From: Lophius americanus
Lineage: Eukaryota > Chordata > Actinopteri > Lophiiformes > Lophiidae
Assembly (NCBI GenBank): GCA_037951165.1
Contig: JBBDHG010000011.1
Span: forward strand, 2,073,001-2,137,000
Reading direction: 5' to 3'
DNA: 64,000 nucleotides
Notes under the pieces: generated by a model
What the model saw: only the letters and a program-made list of their open reading frames with translations
Databases searched by the model: none
What the model was told of the DNA's origin: nothing
Shown: piece after piece, positions 1 to 12,316 of the stretch
Layout of the letters: each line of letters begins with the position of its first letter
Numbering within the stretch: the first letter of the stretch is position 1
Translations under genes and position numbers: made by a program

Positions 1-1104
1 AATCCTTTCTGCGGACCATCTTCAGAGAACATCAACGGTTTACCACCTCTAAATATCTCAATAACAATATTCCTGCCTGACCAACAGTTTAAGTCAATCT
101 TTAACGTTTCTCAATCCTTTACGGTCGAAATATTGCGTCGAAATGTTCAATTCGCAGCGTTCCCCCGTTAAACAGCCAACATAAGGAGGATTGTGTTTGT
201 ATATCAGTGCGCTATTATTGATCAAAGCTGGCAGCTACACATGTTGGATGAAGAGAAACATCGCCATGATGTATTTTTGTTGCATTATTTATGATGGCTG
301 GCCTGGTGAGGCGACGGTCCCTGAGGTAATACGTCCCCTGATACCTTATATCAGACAAATCACACTCTGGAGAGCTTTTTGCACTCAGAGTTACATAATT
401 CATTCATTTGCTGTTATGTAACATTTGTGTTTAAGGTCTCTGTGTGCGTCTGTGCGACTATCCACTCCTAATTCCATCTTTTATTTACTGCTAAACAGCA
501 GCAGTCATCAAGGAAGAACTCAGATCGTGAGACATTTTGTGAAACTCGGCGTCGTGGAGCTTCTTTGAAGTGCTGAAGGAAAAGGTCTCTAGATGAAGAG
601 CAGTGAGAGCTGCGCGCCTGTGTTTTTTAATTTATTGATAAAGAGATCAGAACATAAGATGGATGCTCAATAAAAATCACGCTAGCCGAAGATTAATTAA
701 TGCACAAAGCTGGATATAAAACACTCAATATCGGGGTCATTTGTAGGAGATCGCTGATATTAATTCACTGTTGATGAATGTAGATTTAAAAAAAGAGGAT
801 TTGCTTGAACTGCAAAAGCACTGAATCTCATTTCTCACACAAGAACGTCGGACTAGTGGCTATATCGGATATGAAGGAAGCTTCTTTTTTTTCCCCTTAT
901 ATACAGAGATGGGGCAAGACTACCACTATTAAGACCTTTCTACAATCCCTTTATTGCAATCAGCAAAATACAGAGGAACTGCCCTGCGCCAGCGTCGTCT
1001 TAGAACTAATGAGCCAGGATTCTTCAAGCAAAACTTCTCTTACTGCACAGCAGCGCTCAACATCTGGCGGGGCGTGTACGCATCAAACAGCGTTTTAATA
1101 AACT
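1..1104. other. No recognised feature
   Basis: Mostly unique, moderately AT-rich sequence. Open frames here are under 100 codons, overlap on both strands and show no family motif. I see no repeat signature or RNA gene. Confidence 0.5.
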
Positions 1105-1392
1105 CAGCCTTTACGCTTTCGTCCCCGACGGTAAGGGTATACACCCGACTGTACAAGCGATCCTCCTGATTAAGAAAGGCTCCCCCTAGTGAGTAAAATA
1201 TGAACTATTACAGTAGAATATGACAGACAGGAGAGATCTCTTTAGAAGCGGTTCATATGGACTATATCGGACCAAGCGTTGAGAAATGATGGCTCCGAAA
1301 TTGTGATTTTAGAGATGAAGCTCCCGCTAGTGGTGGAAATATGCAACAGACATTTCCCAAAATCAATCCAGTTCTTCCTCGTGTTGCACAGC
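1105..1392 (+). repeat. CCCCCTAG-module repeat, copy 1 (partial)
   Basis: This copy carries the family's ordered modules: 'ctgtacaagcgatc', then 'ctccccctagtgagtaaaat', 'atgaactattacagtagaa', 'gatctc', 'tatcggacca', 'gttgagaaatgatggc', 'gatgaagctcccgctagtg', and 'cccaaaatcaatccagttct'. The same order recurs at many other places in this window on both strands. No coding capacity is visible. The transposon class is unknown. Confidence 0.75.
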
Positions 1393-2320
1393 TGTAGAGA
1401 AAACACTTCCAGGCGTGCTTGTAGTTTGAAAACATTTTTTCTTTACTTTGACTCAACACAGGGACATGAGAACATCAGCAACAAACCTGGTTTAATGTCT
1501 TGCCTCACCCTTGCTTTTGCGGGTGCTTGCCCTTTGTCTTTGACTGCCTCTCGTCTTCTCTATGGATTACAGATTGTATAAAGACTCGACAATGCGTGGG
1601 AATATCCGCAAACTTCAATCTTTCTTGCATACGCAAAGCTATTGGTGAGGAGTATTGGGACCGGGATTTTCTGGATCCATCTTTTATTCAGTAAGTTATA
1701 CATTCAGCTCCCTGTGGAGTGGTTTGGGTACCGAGGTGTAGGGGGGCCTTACTGGAGTGGTGTCAGTTAGTCTGATTTTTCACCGCAGCGATGGAAAACA
1801 TCCAACATCATTCTCATCTTTCCAATATGCAGCACATTTTTTTCTCTTAATATTTGTCTCACTATTTCCTGCTTTTCTAGAGTGACATGATCAACTGACA
1901 CTGGAGGACAACAAAAATAATAGTAGTGGGTTTCAAGCTGTCTGTGTTCCCCGTTATGTTCGGTAGCACCTTCACTGGGAAAACAACTTTTTTTAACTTA
2001 GAAGTGGCAGAAATAAGAAAAGGCATTAGTTTCTTCTCTTAGGATCCATCAAGCTCACTAAGGACTACGGGTCTACAAAATTTGGAAATGTTCCATCTCC
2101 TAGTTTTTGAATTATCACATTATCAAGCAGGATCTGCAGAGGCAGCGATTGCATATAATGAATGTATGTAAGCTTCTGAGAAAAAAAAAAAGATGCCCCT
2201 TCATTGAGCTCTTTTCAAATGAGTTTCTGGACTCAATCAATAGTTCCAATTATTTTTAAGGCATGATGGACTTTTTTTAGCAGGATATGCTCTAAGGCTA
2301 CATTGTGATTGATAAGTCGC
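1393..2320. other. No recognised feature
   Basis: Unique sequence with short purine and T runs. No splice-bounded open frame, repeat or RNA gene was recognised. Confidence 0.45.
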
Positions 2321-2324
2321 TGCC

Positions 2325-2532
2325 ACACGCTGCCTTCAGGTTTCCAGCTTCCTCCCAGAGTCACAGTCTGTATGGTCAAATATGGCAATTTCTGGTTTCA
2401 AACAAAATAAACCTGGAACCTATGCAACAGCTGACATCCGGCAAGAGGCGGGCATCAACCAGGAACCGGTTGGATTTGAACCCAGAACCTTCTTGCTATG
2501 ATGCAACATTGTTGCCCCATCTTGTCACCGCA
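2325..2532 (-). mobile_element. tRNA-derived fish SINE fragment, reversed
   Basis: Read on the minus strand, this gives the typical teleost SINE/LINE-tail string: a 'gcaagaaggttctgggttc' head with a tRNA B-box-like core near 2470-2500, then 'gatgcccgcctct' and an 'atgtcagctg...ataggttccag' tail. The head is fused directly to the tail, and another piece with 'ggaggaagctgg' follows, so the copy is rearranged. The assignment rests on recalled fish repeat structure. Confidence 0.6.
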
Positions 2533-2535
2533 TCT

Positions 2536-3010
2536 GCTGCATTACACTGAAAGACAGGAATCTGAAATATCTTAGTACTGTGAAATGTAGAGTATATTAC
2601 AGAAAGGCATACTAAAATAAATTAATGTTTGGCTATTGTTATTTGTTTGTTTCAATTTACTATCTAAGGCAGAAAATTGCCCTGAATATGACAAGAAAGA
2701 AGTGACTGAAAAATGTAGTAATAAAGCAGTTATAACAGGTGATAATTGCATTTATTCATTTGAAAAGATGCAAGTTTGGAACGTGCTGGCATTATTAACA
2801 AAATGCTTGTAAACAATTTAACGGGATTACATAGATAATGAGTGTGACGGAAATAAGGAGATTATTGTATGTAAACACAGCTATAGCAGGTAATGATATG
2901 CTCAGCCTCAGTCGACTGATCTGAGTTTGATTAGCTGCTTCAGACCCTCGTGGAGATGGATTATTAGATTTCTCTCAAGTGTCGGAAAGATTTGGCCGCT
3001 TGGTGCTCAG
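2536..3010. other. No recognised feature
   Basis: AT-rich unique sequence. Nothing beyond background was seen. Confidence 0.45.
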
Positions 3011-3013
3011 TGT

Positions 3014-3078
3014 AGTGTGGGTGTGTGAATGTGTGTGTGTGTGAATGTGTGTGTTTGTGAATGTGTGTGTGTGTGGAG
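3014..3078. repeat. Interrupted (GT)n microsatellite
   Basis: Blocks of GT are separated by GTGAAT interruptions. Overlapping open frames with HTHTHT or CVCVCV strings come only from this tract. Confidence 0.9.
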
Positions 3079-3654
3079 GGAAAAGTGTTGAAAGAGACGG
3101 TGGTGACAGAGTGAGAGTGTGGAGATGTTTGAAGTGTGTTAAGCAGTTCAGAGTTGTTGGACAATTTGAGGGATTGCTGCCAAAGCACCGACTGTGCGGA
3201 TCTTTCCTAAAGGACCCTTCAGCTGTTTTGGTGTCAGGTTCACCGCGATCACACTCGATAGACATCATCAACACAGCACAACTGATGTGTTGATTGAATA
3301 TCATCTTTAATATATCATTAGTCAGTCTCCTCCCCTTTAAGCCTGTGACTTTTTTGCTGATAGAAGTAAAAGATTAACTTCAGCATTATTGATTGAGGAA
3401 AAACAACGACAAAACAATAAAATAGGAAATTAAATAGATAAATAGAACGTCTCAATACGTACATTATTATGTCCTCCTACATTACTATACATTTAGTTTT
3501 TCCTTTTTGTGTATTGATTAATTGTTTCACTGTATTTGTCTGAGTTACTTTCACTTCTGCTTTAAAAAGCCTTTGTTTTTGTTCTTTTGTACAAAGTGGA
3601 TGTCCGACTGAAATGGTGACACGTTTAATTGTTTAATTGTTTAATTGTAAAGTA
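3079..3654. other. Unique DNA with one small tandem repeat
   Basis: A three-unit tandem of 'gtttaatt' lies at about 3625-3649. Otherwise the stretch is AT-rich unique sequence. Confidence 0.5.
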
Positions 3655-3735
3655 GCTTTTAGTCCCCACCAGTGACAGCTGGGATTGGCTCCAGCCCCCC
3701 ATCCAACCCTGAACATTATTTACAGAAAAATAAAC
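3655..3735 (+). mobile_element. Fish SINE/LINE 3' tail fragment
   Basis: It contains 'gacagctgggattggctcc', 'agccccccatccaaccctga' and a run ending in 'aaataaacaaatgaat'. This matches the common teleost tail in which 'caccctgaacaggataagcgg' is followed by short A/T-rich repeats. The part after 'cctgaaca' is degraded. Confidence 0.6.
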
Positions 3736-3753
3736 AAATGAATATCAATATAT

Positions 3754-3808
3754 GTTAATATATATATATATATTTATATATATATATATATATGTCACGG
3801 CGTGACAT
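3754..3808. repeat. (AT)n microsatellite ending in a short palindrome
   Basis: Roughly 40 bp of AT repeat is followed at once by 'tgtcacggcgtgaca' (3794-3808), a 7-bp inverted repeat around one central base. Confidence 0.85.
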
Positions 3809-3924
3809 TACTGCATAAATTTATTAATACCACCTGGTTTGAACTGAACATAGAAGTTGACCTTTTGGAAAAAATGCTGTTTTCATTCTGGCAGAGATGG
3901 AAGAGGCGGTTAAAATGACGGTGG

Positions 3925-4064
3925 CGCAAGCTAACGGTTTAGTTAGCTCAGCAAAGACTCTGGGGATAACGCCGGGTTATCTTAGCTTAGCATTGAGGCT
4001 AGAATCAAGGAGAAAAAGCATCCATGGTTCCGTCCAAAGGAGGAGGGGTTCTACTTACCGTTGA
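3925..4064 (+). repeat. Dispersed teleost repeat ('TCTTAGCTTAGCAT' type)
   Basis: The strings 'gttatcttagcttagcatt', 'aggctagaatcaagg' and 'tccgtccaaagga', ending in 'ttctacttacc', resemble a common fish interspersed repeat that reads 'ttatcttagcttagcataaa...ctctgtccaaaggtaac'. The 'ctacttacc' end looks like a reverse-strand splice donor but is part of the repeat. Confidence 0.45.
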
Positions 4065-4464
4065 GTGGGTTCTCTGTTCTTACGAGCATTTTTGGTTTTT
4101 AACAAATTTTATGCAGTTTTTGATTTCAAAATGTCTTTTATCTTACTCAAAACACCTATTTTGTGTTGTTTTCTACGCCAGGGAGAGTTTCAGAGGAAAA
4201 TAAATTGAAATGAAATGAAAAATAAAATAAACAGGAAATGAAACGATTGAAAAAGTTAATGTTGGTAAAAAGATAAAGATAAGATAAGATATCAGAACAC
4301 ACACAACCTTCAATCGGCACATCAGCATAAGAAGTTGACCACGGAGCAAAGAAGATCGGAAGAGAGAAAGCGGGAAGAGGCAGTTGGATGTTCTGCTGAG
4401 AATCCTTGAGTCCTGCCATTCATTCATGTGGATTTTACTTTTCCATGTTGCAGACCCAGAGCCC
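4065..4464. other. No recognised feature
   Basis: A/T-rich sequence with a GAAATGAAATGA-like simple stretch near 4200. Open frames here extend antisense into the Tc1 remnant and have no family signature. Confidence 0.45.
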
Positions 4465-4746
4465 CCCTTCATGGAGACGGTATTCTCTAATGGCGGTGGC
4501 CTCCATAGGCAGGATAAAACTCCCAGCATGCCACACAGCAGAAATGTTTCAAGAATGCTTTGAGGGGAACAACAACAATGAACCCAATGTTTTTGGCTTG
4601 GCCTCAAAATACCCTAGATCTCGATCCAGTTGAGCATCTGTGTCCCGGTAGCTCAGCAAACCTCCAGAGGGTTCGATGAGCCGGAGCTGTTTTAGCAGCG
4701 AAAAAGGGGGACTGGCAAGTGTTTATAATCTTATGGCTCATCCCAA
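4465..4746 (+). pseudogene. Tc1-like transposase 3' end, decayed
   Basis: Translated with frameshifts, this reads as the C-terminal part of a fish Tc1-like DDE transposase. A 'QDKTP' block (for the family's QDNAPCH) is followed by 'EMFQECFEGNNN' and then 'LDPVEHL' near 4620-4640, which aligns with the conserved NPIEHLWD motif. Downstream come 'gctgttttagcagcgaaaaa' and 'tataatcttatggctcatcc', the normal end of the coding region and the right terminal inverted repeat. Frameshifts, a stop and missing 5' sequence make it non-functional. Confidence 0.75.
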
Positions 4747-5894
4747 AATGATCCTTTAGCTCATTCGATTAACACATTCGATTAACACATGGTATTAACA
4801 TAAATCCTTTTTTTTTTTATTTTGCTAAAGTAAGGTGTCATGCACCCAGCAGAGACAACAGGAAGTCGTTTTTGTCAAATATGATGTGTTAATTGGTGAG
4901 CTTCACAAGGAGCAGATAATAAACGGTCTTACATCTGGATGTTGATGCACGGCCGTTTTCCCTCATGTCTCCGGCTTTCATTTGAAGTTGATTTAATTGG
5001 TTCCTGGTGGTAACGTCTTTATTCACTCGATCGTCTCAGCTAAAACGGGGAAAAAGTCGATATGAGTGTTTCCCAAAATGACAAACGAACCCAAAGATAA
5101 CGTCAAAACAATGAACGTCATGATCTTCCATTCTATCAAAGAGCCAACATAAGGTCATGTTCGAAAAACTTTTTTTTTTAAATTCACTTTGGGAGATTTT
5201 CGGAACCGCAAGAGAACATGAGAAATAATGATAATGTTCCAGCCGGCACCTTTCAGCTGCTCTGGTTTTAATGAATTGGACTGAAGACAGTTTCAGCAAT
5301 ACCTGTCGAAACTTTTCCATTTGATTGAGTTTTATGCCCCGGCGGTGTTACGAATTACCAGCCATAAATTCATCCTGATCCTCAGGAAATCATCCTGGAT
5401 TACCGTCAAAGCCACTTTTTCAATCATTTACCACTCATTTTCCATGGATCCGCTCCGACTGACGGTCCACATTACAGTACAGGACCAAATTTTCTTTCTT
5501 GTTTCGAGGGGGAGAGGCAGGAGACAGACGCAAATGTTCACTCGGGATTTGAAGCTAAATATAATTTGAAGACGTCTGCAAGACCTCTGACAAGTTGTTT
5601 TTCTTTGACATGTACGTCATTATTTTCAATGTTTGAACTGTTTGCGTTCTTTGTTATTGTGTGTATCATTAGAGAGGAATGTACGATACTGCAATACAGG
5701 GTGCTGAACATACCTCCACCATATATTAGGGCTTTGGAAATAATCCCTCAGGATGACACACTCCTATTGTTCCAACAGCTGCTGCCTTATTGTCCTGACA
5801 TTTCGAGGGAATTGGTCATTATTCAGACGTGTTCATTGAGGTTTATTGTCTGATCTGGGATTATTAAACTCTCTTTTCAATTCTTCAGCGGGAA
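4747..5894. other. Repeat-poor sequence, no gene recognised
   Basis: A small tandem of 'attcgattaacac' lies near 4763-4789. The rest is unique, with overlapping short frames on both strands and no splice-supported exon. Confidence 0.45.
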
Positions 5895-6998
5895 CAGGGC
5901 CTAGACTGTTCTTCCCCGACGGCAAGAAATTATCCCCCCAAAAGCCCCAAATCACCTGCATTGTACGAACAATCCCCCTCATTAAAGTACTCCAATTTAA
6001 TGTGGAGTTATGTCCCAAAAACAGTATTTCTCGTTTAAGAGAAAGAAGCCCTTAGTGAGTATAATATGAACGATAGCAAAATTTGACATATTCAAGATAG
6101 ATTTCCTCGAGTCAATGCATACGCACCAAATTAGGACTAAATCCAACCGACAGTTAGGAAATGATGTCCTAAAAACCGTATATTTACTTTAACAGCGGTA
6201 ATCTCAAAAGAGCTCCACCAGCGAGTTAAAATATGAACTACCTACGTAGAATATGACTTAACCAAGATAGATTTCCTCCAGTTGATTGGTATAAACTCAA
6301 TTTGGGCTATATTGGACACTATATTGTTGCAAAGTTGTTGCCTAAAGACCTTCGGACATAAATATTCCCCCTAGTGTCAGAAATTCGCAAAGATAAACTT
6401 TCCCAAAATCAATCCAGTTGTTTGTCGAAATGTAATAAAATAAATAATTGTAAAATATGCTCCGAATTTTAAATATATAATAGGCTTTAGATCTCCTTGA
6501 GTCGATTCAAATGCCGTGACTTAATAGTCACGAGATTTGGATTAAATAAGCCCAACGTTTTGCAAAATTAAATCCAAAAAACAACGTTTTTGTCTTTTTT
6601 GTTTTATAAAAAAACTTCCGTTAGTGAGTAAAATATGAAATAGTATCGTTCAATATAACATAATAATGATATATCTTCTCAAGTCAATTCATATTCAACA
6701 AATTTAATAATAATAATAATACATTTCATTTATAATGCACTTTACATTTAGATCAAATCTCAAAGTGCTAAATCGGACCAAAGTCAGCAAAGTTATGGTC
6801 CAAAATGTTAGGAGGTAGAGCGCCCCCTACTGTCAGATATATACAACCAACCATTCCTAAACTCGATCAAGTTATAGTGGGACATAAAACTTGAAAAGGC
6901 TCCAGGAAATAGTTTTTGAGTTATCATTGTAACACAAAGGGTCTGCGGTGTTGAAGATTCCATTATATCGCCAACTTTTCGGGGATATAATAATCAAC
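5895..6998 (+). repeat. CCCCCTAG-module repeat, copy 2 (long, three module units)
   Basis: It starts with 'gttcttccccgacggcaaga', 'ccaaaagccccaaatc' and 'gtacgaacaatccccctca'. The core module (a 'gagtaaaatatgaac' block, then 'gatctcctcgagtcgattc' and 'ccaaatttggactaaatc') then recurs at about 6040-6160, 6205-6330 and 6610-6800. The copy ends with 'gagttatca', 'gaagattccattatatcgcc' and a near-perfect hairpin (arms 6962-6972 and 6981-6991). A LINE tail interrupts it at 6700-6772. No coding capacity was seen. Confidence 0.8.
6700..6772 (-). mobile_element. LINE/SINE 3' tail inserted in module repeat
   Basis: On the minus strand this reads 'agcactttgagatttgatc', 'taaagtgcattataaatgaa' and then (ATT)n. 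This is the usual 3' end of teleost L2/CR1-type LINEs and SINEs that borrow their tail. It splits the conserved 'caaatttggactaaatcgg' of the module repeat, so it inserted later. Confidence 0.7.
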
Positions 6999-6999
6999 C

Positions 7000-7779
7000 A
7001 TCATCTGAAAGAAAACGGCAGTAAAAAAAGTAGGACTAAAAGGCACAGATGGTCCCACCAAGAGTTAACACGCAACTGTTCAGCCAATCATTTCCAGCGA
7101 AATAACTTCCCATCACACAGCCTGTGAAGCGATCTCAAAGTCTCCAGTCTGCCATCAGAACGCCACGCTGTTCCTCTGAACTCATCAAGGAGATAAAGTT
7201 GAAAGCAGCAAAAATAAAAAAAGGTGTAAATGCGGGGAGAGACAGGAGGACACGGCGGCTTGTTAACAAGGTCCATCAAGTGCGCGGAGAAACTTTGAGG
7301 CTGTGTTCTCATTTGGAGTTGATTTACTGAAAACCAGATGGGAGACTTATATTGCGACTGAAAAGGTCAGGAGTAATTTTTTGACTAATGTTGTTTTTAT
7401 CTGGCTTGCTGTCTTCCAGATTAATTTCGATGGAGATGATCACGGCGAGGGGAGACGGAAGATGCTCGCAGTGGCCGGCGCGTGGGCGTGCGATGCGCCG
7501 ATACCCTCGATTTAAGTTTGGATGGAAAGATAGAGATGTTCCTGTTATGAAAATGTAATTAACCCTTTCTCCCTCCTCCATATTAAGTTGCTGATTACGA
7601 TCAGCTTCGGATTCGCCTTCAAGAAACCGCGGGTCAAAGTCAATGACGGATAGAAAGTTATATTTCAAGAAGATAAGCCGTTTTATGCAACAGCTTTTCT
7701 AATAATCATCATGTCATTGGAGCAAAAATGATCCTCCAACCATCTTTCTTGCTGCAGCTTCACCCCCCCACTCCCACCC
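7000..7779. other. No recognised feature
   Basis: Unique sequence. Frames at 7124-7330 and on the opposite strand overlap and have no domain signature. Confidence 0.45.
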
Positions 7780-8225
7780 CCTTGCTTATTGGATTAGTGT
7801 ATGTTAATAATTATGAAAAGCATTTAAGGGATTCCATGTGGTAAATAAAAGAACACATACTGCCTGAGTGTAAGTGGTGCTGATCTAATTGGGCAAACAA
7901 TAGTAAAAGAAGACGAAGGGCCTACAGCCATGGTTCCATTCCCTCGTGGTAATTGTGAGCATGCTAGCATGGAGGCTTGCCGGTATTAAGGGGGCCTAAT
8001 GATTCCAGTGGATCATATTTTGTTCTAATGTCTGCATTATTTGGAGAGTCGTCATTATTTTTGCACTGAAGCACATAAACCAGTTTCATAGACCTGACGA
8101 AGGTTCCATCTCAAAGGCAGAAAATTACCACAATGTAATTACAGTTAGACGGTCCCGGCCTTTATGAGTGAGAGAATTAGATTTGGGGGCCACCACCATC
8201 CAAATTATTGACGATTATGACTAAT
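7780..8225. other. Candidate conserved non-coding element
   Basis: Repeat-free and non-coding. It carries many homeodomain-type cores, such as 'ttggattagtg', 'ttaataattatg', 'tctaattggg' and 'gactaattaaatcattc'. The texture resembles vertebrate developmental enhancers, but conservation cannot be judged from one sequence. Confidence 0.22.
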
Positions 8226-8690
8226 TAAATCATTCACAGTGAGTAAAATAAGACGTAAGTGTATGTCCCCGAAAGGTCCCCAGTCCCCTGCATTTCTACA
8301 TTTTACACTCCCCCTAGTGTCAGAAATAAACAACTGAACTATCAAAAAAATCAGTCCGGTACCTCCTCACATTAAGATTTATGTGGTTATTAAATTTACT
8401 CCTGACCCGTGAAATGTTTTTCAGTTATGTCTGGAAGACAGTGTTTTCCGGGAAAAGGTGCTCCCCCTATTGAGTAAAGCATGAACTACTAAAGTAAAAC
8501 ACCATAAGAGATAGATCTCCACAAAATTAATCTTATTCATCGAATGTGGACTAAATCAAGGATAAGGAAGTACCAACGGCCCATGACTAAAAAAAGCTAT
8601 TAACTTTTCCCAAAATCAATTCAGTTCTTCCTCGCAATAACATCTAAGTACATAAGGATAAAGTTTGAAATGTGAAATAGCTGTTGAATA
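8226..8690 (+). repeat. CCCCCTAG-module repeat, copy 3
   Basis: It contains 'ctccccctagtgtcagaaat' near 8310, 'tccccctattgagtaaagca' near 8463, 'gatctcc', 'gtggactaaatca', and 'cccaaaatcaattcagttct' near 8610, in the family order. Confidence 0.75.
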
Positions 8691-9497
8691 ATTGCTCCTT
8701 TTTTCAATTGCGGATTCAGATGAGGCGGCGGTGATGACGATTACTTGACTTTTAAGGGACTTAATTAGGAAACAACAATAAATGTGTATCATGAGGATAA
8801 AATTCTCCCATTTTCTACTTTGTATTCAAGCTTGGAATCAGAATGTTGCGTTAAAAATTGCTCAGGAAGCTTGGATAAGAGCCTAATCATTTTTAAAATC
8901 AGGTAAATCAAATGGAGATATTTCTGTTAATGTTAGGCTTCAAGGACAAAAGGAGCAGAAATCTTTTAAAATGTGTTTTATGTGTGGATAGATCACGTCC
9001 TTGGTCCAACCCTTCCCTCCAAACTCACCTCAATAAGGAGGAGTAGCCGACAGAAGTCACTCTGAAGTATATTTTCTTGGATCTCTGAGCTTGTCACCTT
9101 GTCAGAATGACTTTAGCGCCGTTATCATTATCATTCTCATCCTTTGATCCATAAATATAACTTAAGTCGCATCGGGATTGACTATGAAATGAAGAGCTGT
9201 CCTATGCCGCACGGCTCAATTCATCACCAGGCGTGGAAATTTCATTACTCCTGCCACTGCTCCAAACAATGGCAAATGCAGTAAATCACTGAAAACATGA
9301 GAAATTCATCTTTTTTTCTCCCATTTGGACCAGCTGCTCATATCCCATAATACTATTGGGAGCTACTTTTTTTTTTCGAGATGAAGACGCAAAATCTAAT
9401 CCCCCCCCCCAAAAAAAAAGCTCACAACCAGTTGAATGAAACAAAAAAATATGTCATTCTTTTGAAGATGAAGTGCCTTAATGTCACAGCACAAACA
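8691..9497. other. No recognised feature
   Basis: Unique sequence with short C and A homopolymers near 9400-9420. No gene was recognised. Confidence 0.45.
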
Positions 9498-9893
<396 letters not shown>

Positions 9894-9921
9894 ACATCAT
9901 CATCATCATCATCATCATCAT
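9894..9921. repeat. (ATC)n microsatellite
   Basis: About nine ATC units in a row. Confidence 0.9.
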
Positions 9922-11823
9922 GAATGGTTGTTCATGATTGTGAAATGTTGAATGGAGCTGCCCATGGATGAAAAAAGAAGCTTAGTACAAACTGACAATA
10001 CATTTGTATCATATCTAATCTTTTGTGAGCACAAACTGTTCTACTCAGTTCCTGCTGAAGCTTGTCAGCGGATTTCAGGGCCAGACTTTGACTAGATCTA
10101 ACCAACTCTTCAATTTTTTTATTCTAGGAAATTCGGAATTGGACTAACTGTTCTGCTTGGGGTCATAGTCTTATATCCTAGTCCTATTAGTCCTATATTC
10201 AGATACATACCCTTAAATGTAGGGTTAGGGTTAGGGTTAGTACCTATGGTATGTGTTTGGGGTAGGGTTATATAACTATATGCAAATACCTTATAGTAAA
10301 TTGTACGTTTACGTAAGTTTTGAAAGCAGGATTTTACATGTACTAAAGTACGTGCATAGCTTGGTATTTGAACTTTCACTCAAGTAAAGGATCCATCACT
10401 GCTAAGATGATGGAGTCGTTTTAAATGTGGTTATTACTCATTTATGAGCAGGTTAAGGAGGCGGACATTGGGACCACCCATTAAACCTTCATTATTTACC
10501 TGATGTTAACTAGCCGGTTCTTGGGTCGTCTCTGTGATAGCTACTCCAACTTTTTTGTAAGCTGCAACACAGTATTTCCTCTTTATCTCGATGCCTCACA
10601 TCTTTCCTTTCCATTACTCGTTCACCGCCGTGAAAGATGTTCCACCTTTAATGCTCAGCGACAAGCTGATGGCACAGAGTGTGGCAGGGGGGGATATAGA
10701 TGGCCAGAACTGGGTAATTGCTCTGGTATCGGGGGAAAGGGACCAAATTGGAATGAGTCTAGGAGGCTGGAAACATGTTGATTGAGGAGTCGCATCAATA
10801 GCGAGAAGGGGCAGAATTCCTCCACGGGGGGCACAGATGAGGAGGAGACAGACAGAAAGAGCGGGGAGACCCAGCTTCTATTAGCAGGGTGTTTGTGTGT
10901 GGGCTGCTAGCAGGACCACTAAAGTAAGGAAAGAAGTCAGACCAGCACTAGTTTGCTTTTGTAACGAGCCGGACGAGTGTATTCTGTGGCAGTGAGTACG
11001 CGTGGCGTGGGAGGCTCCTTCCTCCTCACCTTGAGCCCCGCCGTGGTTTCATGGAATGATCCTCCAGACACTTTTATAAAAGCGCAGGGACACGTCGGTG
11101 CGTTCACACAAGGCATCATTATAATGACTCTGCTGCAGAGGCTAATATATACTAGAGAGCGCTTTCAAAGAATCCAAGTAAAGAAGAAGAAGCAGAAACG
11201 AGTCTTCTCTACAAACAGTCAAAGCAAATCCCGTTGAGCGATGGTTTCTAATTGGCGTCGCGTCTTTTTTGAATACCTTACAGGCCATCGGTTGTGTAAC
11301 GAGAAGAATCACCGCAAGGTAAAAAAAAAAAAACAGGCATTACCATCATAGCACCATCATTCCTATTTTTGGGGGGGGCGGGGGGAAATAACTATTAAAT
11401 CCCAGAATAATACCCTCCCTCTCACTCCGGCCTCTCGCTGAGGAGAAGAGGGGGGCGCCTGCACTTTGTGGAAAGTTTAAGCAAGCTCTGAAGAAACTGT
11501 GCAACCGTTTAGGTGGGGGTTCAAATTAAAAATGAATAAGTGGGTGTTGTGCATGTGGCCACGTTCTTCTGAAGACCCCCCGCCAGATAATTAAAGGAAG
11601 GAGGGGGCTGGGGCTGATCTTTGGATGCTGATGCACATACATGGAGCTCGTCATTCAAGCACCACCACTTGAGATTTCTCCGGCTGTCGGTTGGCGAGGG
11701 GAAGGTCGGGTCGCGACCCGGCTAGATCAAGATATCCAACATCTTTCGTTCCCCATGGCCTCCAACGTACTAGAATAATTCAACTAAAAAAGAAATGACA
11801 TTTCATGTCTTGCTCTTTTAGTA
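9922..11823. other. Unique DNA with a short telomere-like repeat
   Basis: Apart from the TTAGGG units at 10221-10240 I see no gene. Frames such as 10503-10781 and 10977-11237 lack splice or domain support. Homopolymer A and G runs occur near 11320-11385. Confidence 0.4.
10221..10240 (+). repeat. Interstitial telomere-like (TTAGGG)3
   Basis: Three consecutive TTAGGG units at an internal position. Too short to mark a chromosome end or fusion. Confidence 0.8.
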
Positions 11824-11986
11824 CACTGTAAAAATACAATTCTGGATGAACTTTAAAAATTACTCTATATTGTAAGTATTTACAATTTCAGTTAATAGGT
11901 TAGACTCAAAACTACTTTATTTAATTTAGTTTACTATATGAAGTAATTTTTTTTTTATGTCCATCAATCATTTTCGGTTTACAGTG
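11824..11986. mobile_element. CACTG-ended MITE
   Basis: It starts 'cactgtaaaaat' and ends 'ggtttacagtg', a 9-bp terminal inverted repeat (CACTGTAAA). It is AT-rich, 163 bp and has no open frame. Internal text such as 'actcaaaactactttattt' resembles the MITEs near 47 kb. The flanks do not match, so no target duplication is visible here. The CACTG terminus suggests a CACTA-like superfamily, tentatively. Confidence 0.6.
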
Positions 11987-12149
11987 CAGGATTAGGAAAT
12001 TCTCAAAATCTTATAAATATTATTACAATAATGATAATAATTTTCACAGTTTTGTCTCAAAATTATAAAACGGTAAATAAGTATTTTTTTTATTATTGCA
12101 CAAATCTGTTATCATTCCATTGCTACAGAAATATTCTTTGCACATTTTA

Positions 12150-12316
12150 CAGTGTAACAAAGGGAAGGCGTAGTATTGTAGTTGATTTTAACTCTGTATC
12201 ACTTCCACTGCTAACACAGTTATTTGAGGTATTTACAACTCAAATTTTAGACTCAATAGTGCTCAATGTAGTTGTGTGTTACCTGTGAAATATTGTTTTT
12301 TTTACAACGCTGTAAA
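12150..12316. mobile_element. MITE remnant related to those at 47 kb
   Basis: 'ttttagactcaatagtgctc', 'aatgtagttgtgtgtta' and 'ttttttttacaacg' align with 'ttttagactctatggcactc', 'aatctaattgtgtatta' and 'ttttttacagtg' near 47235-47291. The left end cannot be placed. Confidence 0.5.

Noticed and set aside
4050..4064. Reverse-strand splice donor 'CAACG|GTAAGT'
   Set aside because: It belongs to a dispersed fish repeat, and no matching acceptor or coding frame was found.
4173..4607. 144-codon minus frame
   Set aside because: It is antisense to the Tc1-like remnant at 4465-4746.
7915..8030. 5S rRNA-like gene ('gggcctacagccatggttcc')
   Set aside because: Only the first few bases resemble 5S; the internal control region is absent.
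10221..10240. Telomere or chromosome-fusion site
   Set aside because: Only three TTAGGG units, which is common by chance and in fish introns.
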